A stretch of 64,000 bases of DNA from Borborobacter arsenicus (GTDB lineage: Bacteria; Pseudomonadota; Alphaproteobacteria; Rhizobiales; Rhizobiaceae): assembly GCF_003934165.1 (NCBI RefSeq), contig NZ_ML133511.1, forward strand, positions 30,022-94,021, in the 5' to 3' direction. The notes below the pieces were generated by a model. That model was not told where the DNA came from. It saw only the letters and a list, made by a program, of their open reading frames with translations, and searched no databases. This document shows, piece by piece, positions 1-8,553 of this stretch; position 1 is the stretch's first letter; every line of letters starts with the position of its first letter. The translations under genes were made by a program, and so were the position numbers.

Positions 1-2
1 AG

Positions 3-1217
3 CGTTCGGAAGCCGCCGACCAGCGCCTGCGCACCGCAATCGAGAGCATCAATGAGTCCTTCGTCCTCTGGGACGCAAAGCAGCGCCTTGTCATGTGCAA
101 TTCCAAATATCAGCAGGACAATGGCCTGTCCGACGCCGACGTGGTCGCCGGCGCTCTGCGCCCGACGCTGGAGGAACGCATGACCGCCTACGCCTCCGAG
201 CGCAGGCTTGCCAATGCCAATGGCCGCAGCGGCGGCGCCACCTATGAAAGGCAGCTTGCCGATGGCCGCTGGCTGCAGGTCAACGAGTTGAAGACCCGCG
301 ACGGCGGAACCGTGTCGGTGGGGTCCGACATCACCCAGATCAAGCAGCATCAGGAAAAGCTGGTCGATAGCGAACGGCGCCTGATGGCGACGATCCACGA
401 TCTCAGCGTCGCGCGCCGGGCCGAGCAGGAGCGTGCACGCGAACTGGTCGACCTCAACAAGAAATACATGAAGGAGACGGAGCGAGCGGAGGCTGCCAAT
501 CGCGCCAAGTCCGAGTTTCTCGCAAACATGTCTCATGAACTGCGCACGCCGCTCAACGCCATCATCGGCTTTTCCGAACTCATGGAATCGCGGCTGTTCG
601 GACCCCTCGGCTCGTCGCGCTATGAAGAATATGCCAGCGATATCCTCAGCAGCGGCAGATATCTGCTGGGCGTCATCAACGACATTCTCGACATGTCGAA
701 GATCGAGGCAGGACAGTTCTCGATCGACAGCGAGGAAATCAACCTGTGCCCGCTGATCCACGAGACGGTGCGCGTGATTTCTCTGCAAGCCAAGCAGAAG
801 TCCATCACCGTCGAGACGCGCATCGCGGAATCCCTGACGCTGTTCGCCGACAGGCGGGCCGTCAAGCAGATCGTCATCAATCTCCTGTCCAACGCGGTCA
901 AATTCACCGGTCATGGCGGGCATGTTCTGGTGCGGGCGCGCAACGTCGCCGGCGCCTTGATGATCACCATCGAGGACAATGGCTGCGGCATCCCGAGCGA
1001 AGCGCTGAGCAAGCTTGGGCGGCCGTTCGAACAGGTGCAGAACCAGTTTTCCAAAAACCACACCGGATCGGGCCTTGGCCTTGCCATTTCGCGGTCATTG
1101 GCCGAGCTCCATGGCGGCGCCCTGAAAATCCGCTCGACCGAAGGATCCGGAACAATCGTTTCAGTTCGCATTCCGGTGCGCAAGAAGCCATCCAAGATAA
1201 GCCGGAAGGCAGCCTGA
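3..1217 (+). CDS. PAS-domain sensor histidine kinase (5' end cut by window)
   Basis: The reading frame is already open at base 3, so the gene starts outside the window and only the C-terminal part is present. The first visible residues (IESINESFVLWDA...) belong to a PAS fold; a second short PAS-like stretch (WLQVNELKTRDGGTVSVGSDIT) and a coiled linker follow. The HisKA box SHELRTPLNAIIGFSELM has its phospho-accepting His at codon 534-536. The HATPase part has an N box (NLLSNAVKF) and G boxes (DNGCGIP, GSGLGLAIS). No receiver domain follows. It resembles the soluble PAS kinases of Rhizobiales that neighbour glnE. It converges on glnE with an 11-bp gap. The signal it senses cannot be inferred. 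Confidence 0.9.
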   Translation, partial: RSEAADQRLRTAIESINESFVLWDAKQRLVMCNSKYQQDNGLSDADVVAGALRPTLEERMTAYASERRLANANGRSGGATYERQLADGRWLQVNELKTRDGGTVSVGSDITQIKQHQEKLVDSERRLMATIHDLSVARRAEQERARELVDLNKKYMKETERAEAANRAKSEFLANMSHELRTPLNAIIGFSELMESRLFGPLGSSRYEEYASDILSSGRYLLGVINDILDMSKIEAGQFSIDSEEINLCPLIHETVRVISLQAKQKSITVETRIAESLTLFADRRAVKQIVINLLSNAVKFTGHGGHVLVRARNVAGALMITIEDNGCGIPSEALSKLGRPFEQVQNQFSKNHTGSGLGLAISRSLAELHGGALKIRSTEGSGTIVSVRIPVRKKPSKISRKAA

Positions 1218-1228
1218 CACCCGTTCAA

Positions 1229-4186
1229 TCAGCTTCGCAACAAGCGGTCGAAAACCGCCCTCACCTTTCGTGCCGTGGCCTTGATGTGCGCTTCAAGAAC
1301 ACTGAAACCCGGAAGGTCCGTGCTGCGCAATAGCAGGTCGGAGAGTCCTGGCGGGACGTCGTCGCGCTGAAATGCATCTGTCAGGCACAGCCTTATCATC
1401 TGTGTGAGCCCCAAATAGAGCGAATAGGCATCGACAAGATCTTGCCTAGCCTGCTCACCGGCAAAGCCAGGCGCCAGGCGCCGCAAGGTTTCGCCCGTGC
1501 CGATCGGGCGCTCACCGGATGTGAGTTGCCCGGTCAGCACCCCGACCTGTGCGATAAACTCCAGATCGATCAGCCCGCCGGGGACCAGTTTGATATCCCA
1601 CAAATCACGCGGCGGCTTTTCCTCCTCGATCATGTGGCGCATTTCGACGGCTTCCTTGGCGATCTTGGTTTTATCGTGCGGCAAGGCAATCAGAGCCGCC
1701 ACCTCGGCTTCAGCCTCGCCGCAGAGCGCGTCATCTCCCGCCACCGCGCGCGCACGTGTCAGCGCCATGTGCTCCCAGGTCCAGGCCTGCTCGTTCTGGT
1801 ATTTCCGGAACGCATCGATATTGGTAGCGACAGGGCCCTTGTTGCCCGAAGGGCGCAGGCGCAGATCGAGTTCGTAGAGCACGCCTTCGGCGGTTGGCGC
1901 CGAAACGGCGGCAATCAGGCGCTGCGTCAGCCTTGTATAATAGTGCGAAGGCGCAAGGGGCTTTTCGCCATCCGATTCCTCGGCGTCCGCCGCGTGATCG
2001 TAAAGCAGGATGAGATCGACATCGGAGCCCGCTGTCAGTTCACGGCTGCCGAGCTTGCCCATGCCAAGGATCGCAACCCTGCCGCCTGCGATCTTACCGT
2101 GGCGCACAGCAAACTCCTCCAGCACCGCTTCGAGTGCGGCGCCGATGGTCAGGTCGGCAAGATCGGAAAAAGCCCGGCCGGCCCGCTCTGCGTCGATCGA
2201 CCCTGCAAGCAACCGGACGCCGATCAGGAACTTCTGCTCGGCTGCGAAAATGCGCAGCCTGTCTAAGATTTCCTCATAGGTTTTGGCGGCTTCCAGAAAC
2301 GCCGAAAGCCGCGCCGCCAGATAGGCACGGTCAGGCAATTCGGAGAGCAATGCCGGGTCGAGCAGTCCGTCGAAAATATGCGGCCTGCGCGTGATGACCG
2401 CCGCCAGGCGAGGCGCGGCGCTCAAGATCGTGGCCAGCAGCTTCAACAAGCCTGGGTTGGATTGCAGCAGCGAAAAGAGCTGAATGCCTGCCGGCAGTCC
2501 GGCGATGAATTCGTTGAAGCGCATAAGCGCTTCGTCGGCGCGGCGCGTCTTGCCGAAAGCTTCCAGAAGCGCCGGCGTCAGTTCCGTCAGCCGCTCGCGC
2601 GCTTCGGCCGATTGAGTTGCCCGGTAGCGGCCGAAATGCCAGGCGCGGATCACCCGGCAAATGTCGCTCGGCCGCTCGAAGCCGAGCCGCTGCAAGGTCT
2701 GTAGCGTGTCGGGATCATCGACATCGCCGGTGAAGACAAGATTGCCGACGCCCGAAGACAATTCCGGCGCGGTTTCGAACAGCGCCGCATAATGTCGCTC
2801 GACCTCCTGCAAAGCCCGGCGCAGCGCGTCCGCGAACGTATCGGCGTTCGCAAAGGCCAGCATATGCGCGATGCGCTCCAGCCCCTCATCGTCCTGCGGC
2901 AATGTGTGGGTCTGTTCATCCGCGACCATCTGGACTGCGTGCTCGACCCGGCGCAGAAACCAATATTGCTTGGCAAGAGAATCCCGCGCTTCGGCAGTGA
3001 TCCAGTTGCGGGAAGCAAGCTCGGCAAGCATCGGCACGGTTTCGCGACCGCGCAGTTCAGGGAACCGGCCGCCGGCAATCAATTGCTGCGTCTGGACGAA
3101 AAACTCGATTTCGCGGATGCCGCCGCGCCCCAGCTTGATATTGTGCCCCTTGACCGTGATTTCGCCGTGGCCCTTATGCGCATGGATCTGACGCTTGATC
3201 GAATGCACGTCGGCGATAGCGGCAAAATCCATATATTTGCGCCAGACATAGGGCTGCAGTTCCTTCAGGAAATTCACTCCCGCTTCCCTGTCTCCGGCCA
3301 CAGGGCGCGCCTTGATCATGGCGGCCCGCTCCCAGTTCTGACCCCGCCCCTCATAGTAGAGCAGTGCTGCCTGAACCGGGATCGCCAGCGGTGTGGACCC
3401 CGGGTCCGGGCGCAGGCGAAGATCGGTGCGGAACACATAGCCATGCTCGGTGCGATCCTGAAGGATACGCACCAGACGCTTTGTCAGGCGCGAGAAAAGC
3501 TCGGAGGCATCGAGAGGATCGATGATGGCAGGCGCCTGAGGATCGAAAAAAACCACCAGGTCGATATCGGACGAAAAATTGAGTTCATGTGCACCGAGCT
3601 TGCCCATGCCAAGGACAATCCAGCCCGACCCCTCGGTCGGGCGCTGCGGGTCCGGCAGTTTGAGCTTGCCCTGGAGATGCGCCTCTCGCAGCAGGAACAT
3701 CACCGCAGCCTGCGTGCAGGCCTCGGCCAGATCGCTCAATCTGCGCACCGTCACTGCCGGCTCGGCCTCGCCTGCCAGATCGGCAAGGGCAATGAGGAAA
3801 TGCGCGTGCAGCTTGAGCTGGCGCAGCGTCATCATCACGCTCTTTTCCGAAACATCCTCGGCATGAACAGAACGACCAATATCGGCATGGATGGAGGCCA
3901 GCAGCTCTTCGACATCGCGGTCGAATAGCCAGTCCAGCATATCCGGTGCACGGCGGGCACAGTCGCGCATGAAGCTCGACAGGTCGAAAACCGCGCGAAG
4001 AAATCGTGCCTGGCGGCTATTTGCGGACAGGAATTCGGACAATCGCGGCAGGCCTGCCTGTTTGGCCGCCATGGCAATTTCACGGCATTCCTGCTTCGCG
4101 CGGCTGCTATCAAGCGGAGCCAGTTCGTGGACGACTTTCAGGCGCCAGTCCGAGCCGGCCGTTCTTGCCGCGACACCCGTCGTCAT
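1229..4186 (-). CDS. glnE: Bifunctional glutamine synthetase adenylyltransferase/adenylyl-removing enzyme
   Basis: 985 aa, the usual GlnE length. It carries two nucleotidyltransferase domains, each with the hallmark LGMGKLG...SD(I/V)DL motif: one at about residue 190 (AHELNFSSDIDLVVFF) and one at about residue 700 (SRELTAGSDVDLILLYD). In this family the N-terminal copy removes AMP from glutamine synthetase and the C-terminal copy adds it, under control of PII protein, so the protein links nitrogen status to ammonia assimilation in the cytoplasm. The start overlaps the stop of the upstream sensor kinase by 4 bp (ATGA), which suggests co-transcription with the two-component pair and degP. Confidence 0.96.
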   Translation of the reverse strand: MTTGVAARTAGSDWRLKVVHELAPLDSSRAKQECREIAMAAKQAGLPRLSEFLSANSRQARFLRAVFDLSSFMRDCARRAPDMLDWLFDRDVEELLASIHADIGRSVHAEDVSEKSVMMTLRQLKLHAHFLIALADLAGEAEPAVTVRRLSDLAEACTQAAVMFLLREAHLQGKLKLPDPQRPTEGSGWIVLGMGKLGAHELNFSSDIDLVVFFDPQAPAIIDPLDASELFSRLTKRLVRILQDRTEHGYVFRTDLRLRPDPGSTPLAIPVQAALLYYEGRGQNWERAAMIKARPVAGDREAGVNFLKELQPYVWRKYMDFAAIADVHSIKRQIHAHKGHGEITVKGHNIKLGRGGIREIEFFVQTQQLIAGGRFPELRGRETVPMLAELASRNWITAEARDSLAKQYWFLRRVEHAVQMVADEQTHTLPQDDEGLERIAHMLAFANADTFADALRRALQEVERHYAALFETAPELSSGVGNLVFTGDVDDPDTLQTLQRLGFERPSDICRVIRAWHFGRYRATQSAEARERLTELTPALLEAFGKTRRADEALMRFNEFIAGLPAGIQLFSLLQSNPGLLKLLATILSAAPRLAAVITRRPHIFDGLLDPALLSELPDRAYLAARLSAFLEAAKTYEEILDRLRIFAAEQKFLIGVRLLAGSIDAERAGRAFSDLADLTIGAALEAVLEEFAVRHGKIAGGRVAILGMGKLGSRELTAGSDVDLILLYDHAADAEESDGEKPLAPSHYYTRLTQRLIAAVSAPTAEGVLYELDLRLRPSGNKGPVATNIDAFRKYQNEQAWTWEHMALTRARAVAGDDALCGEAEAEVAALIALPHDKTKIAKEAVEMRHMIEEEKPPRDLWDIKLVPGGLIDLEFIAQVGVLTGQLTSGERPIGTGETLRRLAPGFAGEQARQDLVDAYSLYLGLTQMIRLCLTDAFQRDDVPPGLSDLLLRSTDLPGFSVLEAHIKATARKVRAVFDRLLRS

Positions 4187-5625
4187 GCGCCTGCCTCTTT
4201 CTTCCGGAAAACCATCACCACTGATAATCCGGGATTCGCAGGCACAAGATCAAGCCGCCCGCCATGCAGTTTCATCACCGCCTTGGCCAGGCTTAAGCCC
4301 AGCCCCGACCCCGGCTGCGACCGGCTCTTCTCCAGCCGCACAAACCGTTCTGTCGCCCGCTGGCGATCGGCATCATCGGGAATGCCGGGGCCATTGTCGG
4401 TTACCGTCAGTCTCACATCGGTGCCGCTCGCCTCCAAAGTGACGCGGACCGATGCATTGTCAGTCTCGGCGGAATATTTGATCGCATTATCGACAATGTT
4501 CGACAGCGCCTGCCCTATCAGTTCGCGATTGCCGTCCACGATGACTGAACCGGCCACGACGGACTCCAGCCCGACCCCAACCTCCTCGGCGACCGCTTCG
4601 TAAAGCTCGACAACGTCGCGAACGGTCTCGGCAAGATCGACCTTGGAGAGACTCTCTGCGGAATAGCCAGCTTCGAGCCGGGAAATCATCAGAATCGCAT
4701 TGAATGTACGGATGAGCTGGTCCGATTCCGCAATCGTGCCTTCCAGCGCCGCACGATATTCGGCTGGCGTGCGCTTGCCTGACAGAGCCGCCTCCGCGCG
4801 ATTTTTCAGCCGCGACAACGGCGTCTTCAAATCATGCGCAATATTATCAGAGACCTGTTTCAGGCCCTCATTCAATTCGGCGATACGCGCCAGCATTGTA
4901 TTGAGGTTTTCCGAGAGCCTGTCGAACTCGTCGCCAGCGCCTGTAACCGGCAGCCGACCGGAAAGATCGCCGCCCATGATGCGGCGGCTTGCTTCCGAGA
5001 CCTTGTCGATATGCTTGAGCGCGCGGCGTCCGACGAAATACCAGATCAGCAGTGCACCCAGCCCCATCGTCCCCAGCGCCGCTACCAGCGCGCGGCGCAC
5101 CACCGCCCGAAACCGCTCAGGCTCGCCGAGATCGCGGCCGACCAGCACGATCATCTGGTTGGGCAGCCGCAACACCAGCGCGATGGCTTCATGCCCGACC
5201 TCCGGCCTGGTGGCGTCAGAATTACTTGAATCACGCCGTTCGGAACTGGCATCTCCGTAACGCAGATAGCGAAATGGCCGTTCGGTCCAGCCTTCCATTG
5301 CCAGAACAGTTGGGTCCAGACCCTCCACATTGCCGGAAAGGACACGGCCGGCCGGGTCGGCAATCAGGTAGAGATTTGCGCCCGGTTGACGCGAGCGCCG
5401 TTCGATCGTGCGCACAAGCAGAGGCAATCCCCCACGCTGATAAGCGCTACCCAGCCCCTGCATCTCCTCATTTATGGTTTCCATGGTCTGCGCTTTCAGC
5501 ATGTCAAACGAAAGCGAGGTCATGTAAAAGACCAGGAGGACGGCACAGAGCGTAAATAGCAGCAGATAGAGAGCCGAAAGGCGCGCAGCCGTCGTCTTCA
5601 TGATTGCAGACAGCCGCAGCGCCAT
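4183..5625 (-). CDS. Sensor histidine kinase of the degP-linked two-component pair
   Basis: 480 aa. An N-terminal membrane helix (LSALYLLLFTLCAVLLVFYM) and a second one (ALVAALGTMGLGALLIWYF) flank a periplasmic sensor region of roughly 150 residues. A HAMP segment, the HisKA box NIAHDLKTPLSRLKNRAE and an HATPase domain (NIVDNAIKYSA, DNGPGIP, GSGLGLSLA) follow. ATG at 5625 is used here; GTG at 5628 is directly in front of it and the downstream ATG at 5601 is also possible. It begins next to the stop of its partner response regulator and overlaps glnE by 4 bp. Such pairs downstream of cycHJKL-degP are conserved in rhizobia; the stimulus is unknown, though an envelope-stress role fits the degP context. 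Confidence 0.92.
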   Translation of the reverse strand: MALRLSAIMKTTAARLSALYLLLFTLCAVLLVFYMTSLSFDMLKAQTMETINEEMQGLGSAYQRGGLPLLVRTIERRSRQPGANLYLIADPAGRVLSGNVEGLDPTVLAMEGWTERPFRYLRYGDASSERRDSSNSDATRPEVGHEAIALVLRLPNQMIVLVGRDLGEPERFRAVVRRALVAALGTMGLGALLIWYFVGRRALKHIDKVSEASRRIMGGDLSGRLPVTGAGDEFDRLSENLNTMLARIAELNEGLKQVSDNIAHDLKTPLSRLKNRAEAALSGKRTPAEYRAALEGTIAESDQLIRTFNAILMISRLEAGYSAESLSKVDLAETVRDVVELYEAVAEEVGVGLESVVAGSVIVDGNRELIGQALSNIVDNAIKYSAETDNASVRVTLEASGTDVRLTVTDNGPGIPDDADRQRATERFVRLEKSRSQPGSGLGLSLAKAVMKLHGGRLDLVPANPGLSVVMVFRKKEAGA

Positions 5626-5628
5626 CAC

Positions 5629-6351
5629 TCAGTCGGCCTTGAGCATGTAGCCGGCGCCGCGAACGGTGTGCAGGATCGGCTTGTCGAATCCTTTTTCAAT
5701 CTTGCCCCGCAGCCGCGAGACATGAACGTCGATGACGTTGGTTTGCGGGTCGAAGTGATAGTCCCAGACGTTTTCCAGGAGCATGGTGCGCGTCACCACT
5801 TGGCCAGCATGGCGCATGAGGTATTCGAGCAGCCGGAATTCCCGCGGCTGAAGGATTATGTCGCGCGACGCTCGGCGAACGGTGTGCGACAGGCGGTCGA
5901 GTTCCAGATCCCCGGCCCGGTATACGGTTTCGGCTTCCCTGGACGTGGCGCGGCGATTGAGCACCTCTACCCGCGCCAGTAATTCAGAAAACGCATAGGG
6001 CTTGGTCAAGTAATCGTCACCGCCGGCGCGCAGGCCGGTCACGCGGTCATCGACCTCGCCGAGCGCCGAAAGGATCAGCACCGGTGTCCGATTGCCGCGC
6101 GAGCGCAATCCTGCAATCAGCGACAGCCCGTCACGGCGCGGCAGCATGCGATCGACGATCATCACGTCATAGTCACCCGAATCGGCAAGCGCAAAACCCG
6201 TCTCGCCATCACCGGCGACATGGGCGGTGTGCCCCGCCTCGGCAAACGCCTTTTCCAGATATTCAGCCGCTTCGCGGTCGTCTTCGACGATGAGAATCTT
6301 CATCGAGCCACTATACGCGATTTCACTTGGTTCAATGGTGCTGATCTTCAT
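5629..6351 (-). CDS. OmpR/PhoB-family response regulator downstream of degP
   Basis: Receiver domain (MKILIVEDD..., phospho-acceptor Asp in YDVMIVDRMLP, conserved Lys in DDYLTKPY) followed by a winged-helix DNA-binding domain (LQPREFRLLEYLMRHAGQVVTRTMLLENVWDYHFDPQTNVIDVHVSRLRGKI). The family start is the ATG of MKILIVEDD at 6303 (224 aa), but nothing like a Shine-Dalgarno lies in front of it. An in-frame ATG 16 codons upstream (6351) has GGAGGT with ideal spacing, so the longer 240-aa form is given here. It forms an operon with the kinase that follows. It probably acts on envelope genes; the regulon is unknown. Confidence 0.9.
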   Translation of the reverse strand: MKISTIEPSEIAYSGSMKILIVEDDREAAEYLEKAFAEAGHTAHVAGDGETGFALADSGDYDVMIVDRMLPRRDGLSLIAGLRSRGNRTPVLILSALGEVDDRVTGLRAGGDDYLTKPYAFSELLARVEVLNRRATSREAETVYRAGDLELDRLSHTVRRASRDIILQPREFRLLEYLMRHAGQVVTRTMLLENVWDYHFDPQTNVIDVHVSRLRGKIEKGFDKPILHTVRGAGYMLKAD

Positions 6352-6361
6352 GGCAACCTCC
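6352..6361 (-). promoter_or_regulatory. Strong Shine-Dalgarno deciding an unusual response-regulator start
   Basis: On the minus strand GGAGG lies five bases before the ATG at 6351. The ATG at 6303, where homologous receivers normally begin, has no comparable site. This favours a protein with 16 extra N-terminal residues, or a short-leader arrangement. Confidence 0.55.
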
Positions 6362-6434
6362 AAACCACGAGCGGCAGCAGGCATTCACCTGCTGCCGCTA
6401 GACTTGGACACCTTTAGACACTCTTGATCGGCAC

Positions 6435-7961
6435 TCAGCCCTTGGCAACCGGAAGCGCGACAAACCGGTTGGTATCATCGCGGCTGATCTGCAGCAGCAC
6501 CGCCTTGCGGCCTGCCTTCGATGCCTCATCCATTGCCTTGGAGACATCGGCTGGCCCGTTCACCTGCATCGAGTTCACCGCAACGATGACGTCACCGGCC
6601 TGGATGCCACGGCTTGCTGCATCGCTGTCGGGATCGACATCGGTCACGACCAGCCCCTTGCCGTCGTCGGCCCCGGTCACAGTCAGGCCGAGATCGGCGA
6701 GTTTGTCGGTGCTGGTCTGCGACGATGACGGCTCATCGGTCGATCCCAGCTTGTCAGAGCCGGGCAATTCGCCAAGGGTCAACTTCACAGTCTCGGAATT
6801 GCCCTTGCGCCACAGATCAACGTCAATGGAGGTTCCCGGTGCGATCCCCGCAATTACGCGCGCAAGTTCACGCGGCGATGCCACATCCTTGCCATTGACC
6901 TTGGTGATGACGTCGCCGGCGACGATGCCGGCCTTCTTTGCAGGACCGTCATCCTGCGATTCGGCAACGAGTGCGCCCTTTGCATCCGCAGCCATGCCGA
7001 GCGACTCGGCAATTTCCTTGCTTACCGGCTGAATCTGGACGCCGAGCCAACCGCGCTGAACCGCACCATTGTCGATCAGCTCCCGGACCACCGATTTTGC
7101 CGTAGAGGCAGGGATCGCGAAGGCAATGCCGACGTTACCACCGGAGGGCGAGAAGATCGCCGTATTGATGCCGACGACCTGCCCGCTGAGGTTGAAGGCC
7201 GGACCGCCCGAGTTGCCCCGATTGACCGCGGCATCGATCTGGATGAAATCGTCATAGGGGCCCGCACCGATATCGCGGCCGCGGGCCGAAACGATACCGG
7301 CCGTGACGGTGCCGCCAAGCCCAAACGGATTACCGACGGCAACCACCCAATCGCCGACCCGAACCTTGGCATCATCGGCAAAATCCACATAGGTGAACTT
7401 CTTGTCGCTATCGACCTTCAGCACGGCCAGATCGGTACGCGGATCGCTGCCGACCAGCTTGGCGTCAAGCTCGGTGCCATCATCGGTCACCACCGTAAAG
7501 GTGGCGCCACCATCGACGACGTGATTGTTGGTGACGAGATAGCCGTCCTCGGAGATGAAGAAACCGGAGCCCTGCGCGACCGGACGGGGTTCGCCGCGGT
7601 CACGGCGACCGAAGCGCTTGCCTTTTTCCTGATCACCACGGAACTGGCGGAAAAAGCGCTTCATCGGATGGTCGTCCGGAAGGTCTTCAAATCCGGGAGG
7701 GCCAAAGAAATCGCCGTCCATGTCGGATACGGCGGCAGTCTTTGCCTTCACACGCACGCTGACGACTGCGGGCGAGACCTGCTCGACGACATCAGCGAAA
7801 CTCGGAGCCTGGGGCGCGTCCACGCGAACGGCTTCGGCGAATACGGGCGCGGTCCCGGTCGTTACCGCGCCAAGTCCGATGGCGCCGGCAATGGCAACGG
7901 AAGCGGCAGCGGCAAGAAGCCGGCTGCGGGTTTTTGAAACGGAGTTGGGAGAATCAGTCAT
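6435..7961 (-). CDS. degP: Periplasmic Do-family serine protease/chaperone DegP
   Basis: 508 aa. A basic N-terminus and hydrophobic stretch (LLAAAASVAIAGAIGLGAVTTG) form a signal peptide for export. The trypsin-like domain carries the triad His147 (TNNHVVDGG), Asp177 (DPRTDLAVL) and Ser251 (NRGNSGGPAFN). Two PDZ domains follow, at about residues 305-390 and 420-500. A charged, Gly-rich insert sits at about residues 80-125. DegP degrades or refolds misfolded periplasmic proteins. In rhizobia the gene lies directly after cycHJKL, as here. The downstream two-component pair is in the same orientation. Confidence 0.95.
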   Translation of the reverse strand: MTDSPNSVSKTRSRLLAAAASVAIAGAIGLGAVTTGTAPVFAEAVRVDAPQAPSFADVVEQVSPAVVSVRVKAKTAAVSDMDGDFFGPPGFEDLPDDHPMKRFFRQFRGDQEKGKRFGRRDRGEPRPVAQGSGFFISEDGYLVTNNHVVDGGATFTVVTDDGTELDAKLVGSDPRTDLAVLKVDSDKKFTYVDFADDAKVRVGDWVVAVGNPFGLGGTVTAGIVSARGRDIGAGPYDDFIQIDAAVNRGNSGGPAFNLSGQVVGINTAIFSPSGGNVGIAFAIPASTAKSVVRELIDNGAVQRGWLGVQIQPVSKEIAESLGMAADAKGALVAESQDDGPAKKAGIVAGDVITKVNGKDVASPRELARVIAGIAPGTSIDVDLWRKGNSETVKLTLGELPGSDKLGSTDEPSSSQTSTDKLADLGLTVTGADDGKGLVVTDVDPDSDAASRGIQAGDVIVAVNSMQVNGPADVSKAMDEASKAGRKAVLLQISRDDTNRFVALPVAKG

Positions 7962-8025
7962 GTGATCATATCCTCTTGCAGGGACACTCGAAGCGCATCC
8001 TTGGCAAAAGAGATAAGACAGCTCA

Positions 8026-8065
8026 CATTACGGTACTCTTTCCGGGGAATGAAACTTTCGTAATG
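8026..8065. repeat. 7-bp inverted repeat upstream of degP
   Basis: CATTACG at 8026-8032 is mirrored by CGTAATG at 8059-8065, 26 bp apart, in the space between ccmH and the degP start. The position suits an operator or a regulatory element of degP. The arms are short and chance is not excluded. Confidence 0.3.
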
Positions 8066-8085
8066 TTGGCCTGGCGCATGCGGCG

Positions 8086-8553
8086 TCAGTCATCCCGCCG
8101 TAGGATCGTTTCAAGCGCCTTGCTTTCATCCTTGGTCAGCGCCGGAACTTCGTCGCGTCGTTTCGTGCGGATCGCATAGGCCATGAAGCCGCCGCCCAGC
8201 AGCAGCAGGACCAGCGGCGCACCCCAAAGAAATGCGTTGCGTAAGCTGAGGCGCGGTTTCAGCAGGACGAATTCGCCATAGCGGGAAACCACATAGTCAA
8301 GCACTTGCGTGTCGCTGTCACCCGCAACCAGCCTCTCGCGCACCAGCACCCGCAAATCGCGCGCCAGGTCGGCGTCCGATTCGTCGATCGACTGGTTCTG
8401 GCACACCATGCAGCGTAGTTCAGCTGAAAGCTCACGCGCCCGGTGCTCAAGGGCAGGATCTTGCAGCACCTCGTCAGGCTGCACCGCATGTGCTGACAGG
8501 CCGCCGAGGAGGCTGCATATCAATACCGCGCAAAGGATCAGTGCCCGTCTCAT
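8086..8553 (-). CDS. ccmH: Cytochrome c maturation protein CcmH (CycL)
   Basis: 155 aa. It has a signal peptide (LILCAVLICSLLGGLSAHA), then the apocytochrome-thiol redox motif RCMVCQNQSI (Cys48, Cys51), and a single C-terminal membrane anchor (AFLWGAPLVLLLLGGGFMAYAI). CcmH keeps the CXXCH thiols of apocytochrome c reduced and delivers the substrate to CcmF at the periplasmic face of the inner membrane. The start is set by a 4-bp ATGA overlap with ccmF. It is the last gene of the ccmIEFH operon. Confidence 0.95.
   Translation of the reverse strand: MRRALILCAVLICSLLGGLSAHAVQPDEVLQDPALEHRARELSAELRCMVCQNQSIDESDADLARDLRVLVRERLVAGDSDTQVLDYVVSRYGEFVLLKPRLSLRNAFLWGAPLVLLLLGGGFMAYAIRTKRRDEVPALTKDESKALETILRRDD

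Noticed and set aside
2792..3928. 378-codon plus-strand frame opposite glnE
   Set aside because: Antisense shadow of conserved glnE; no recognisable domain.
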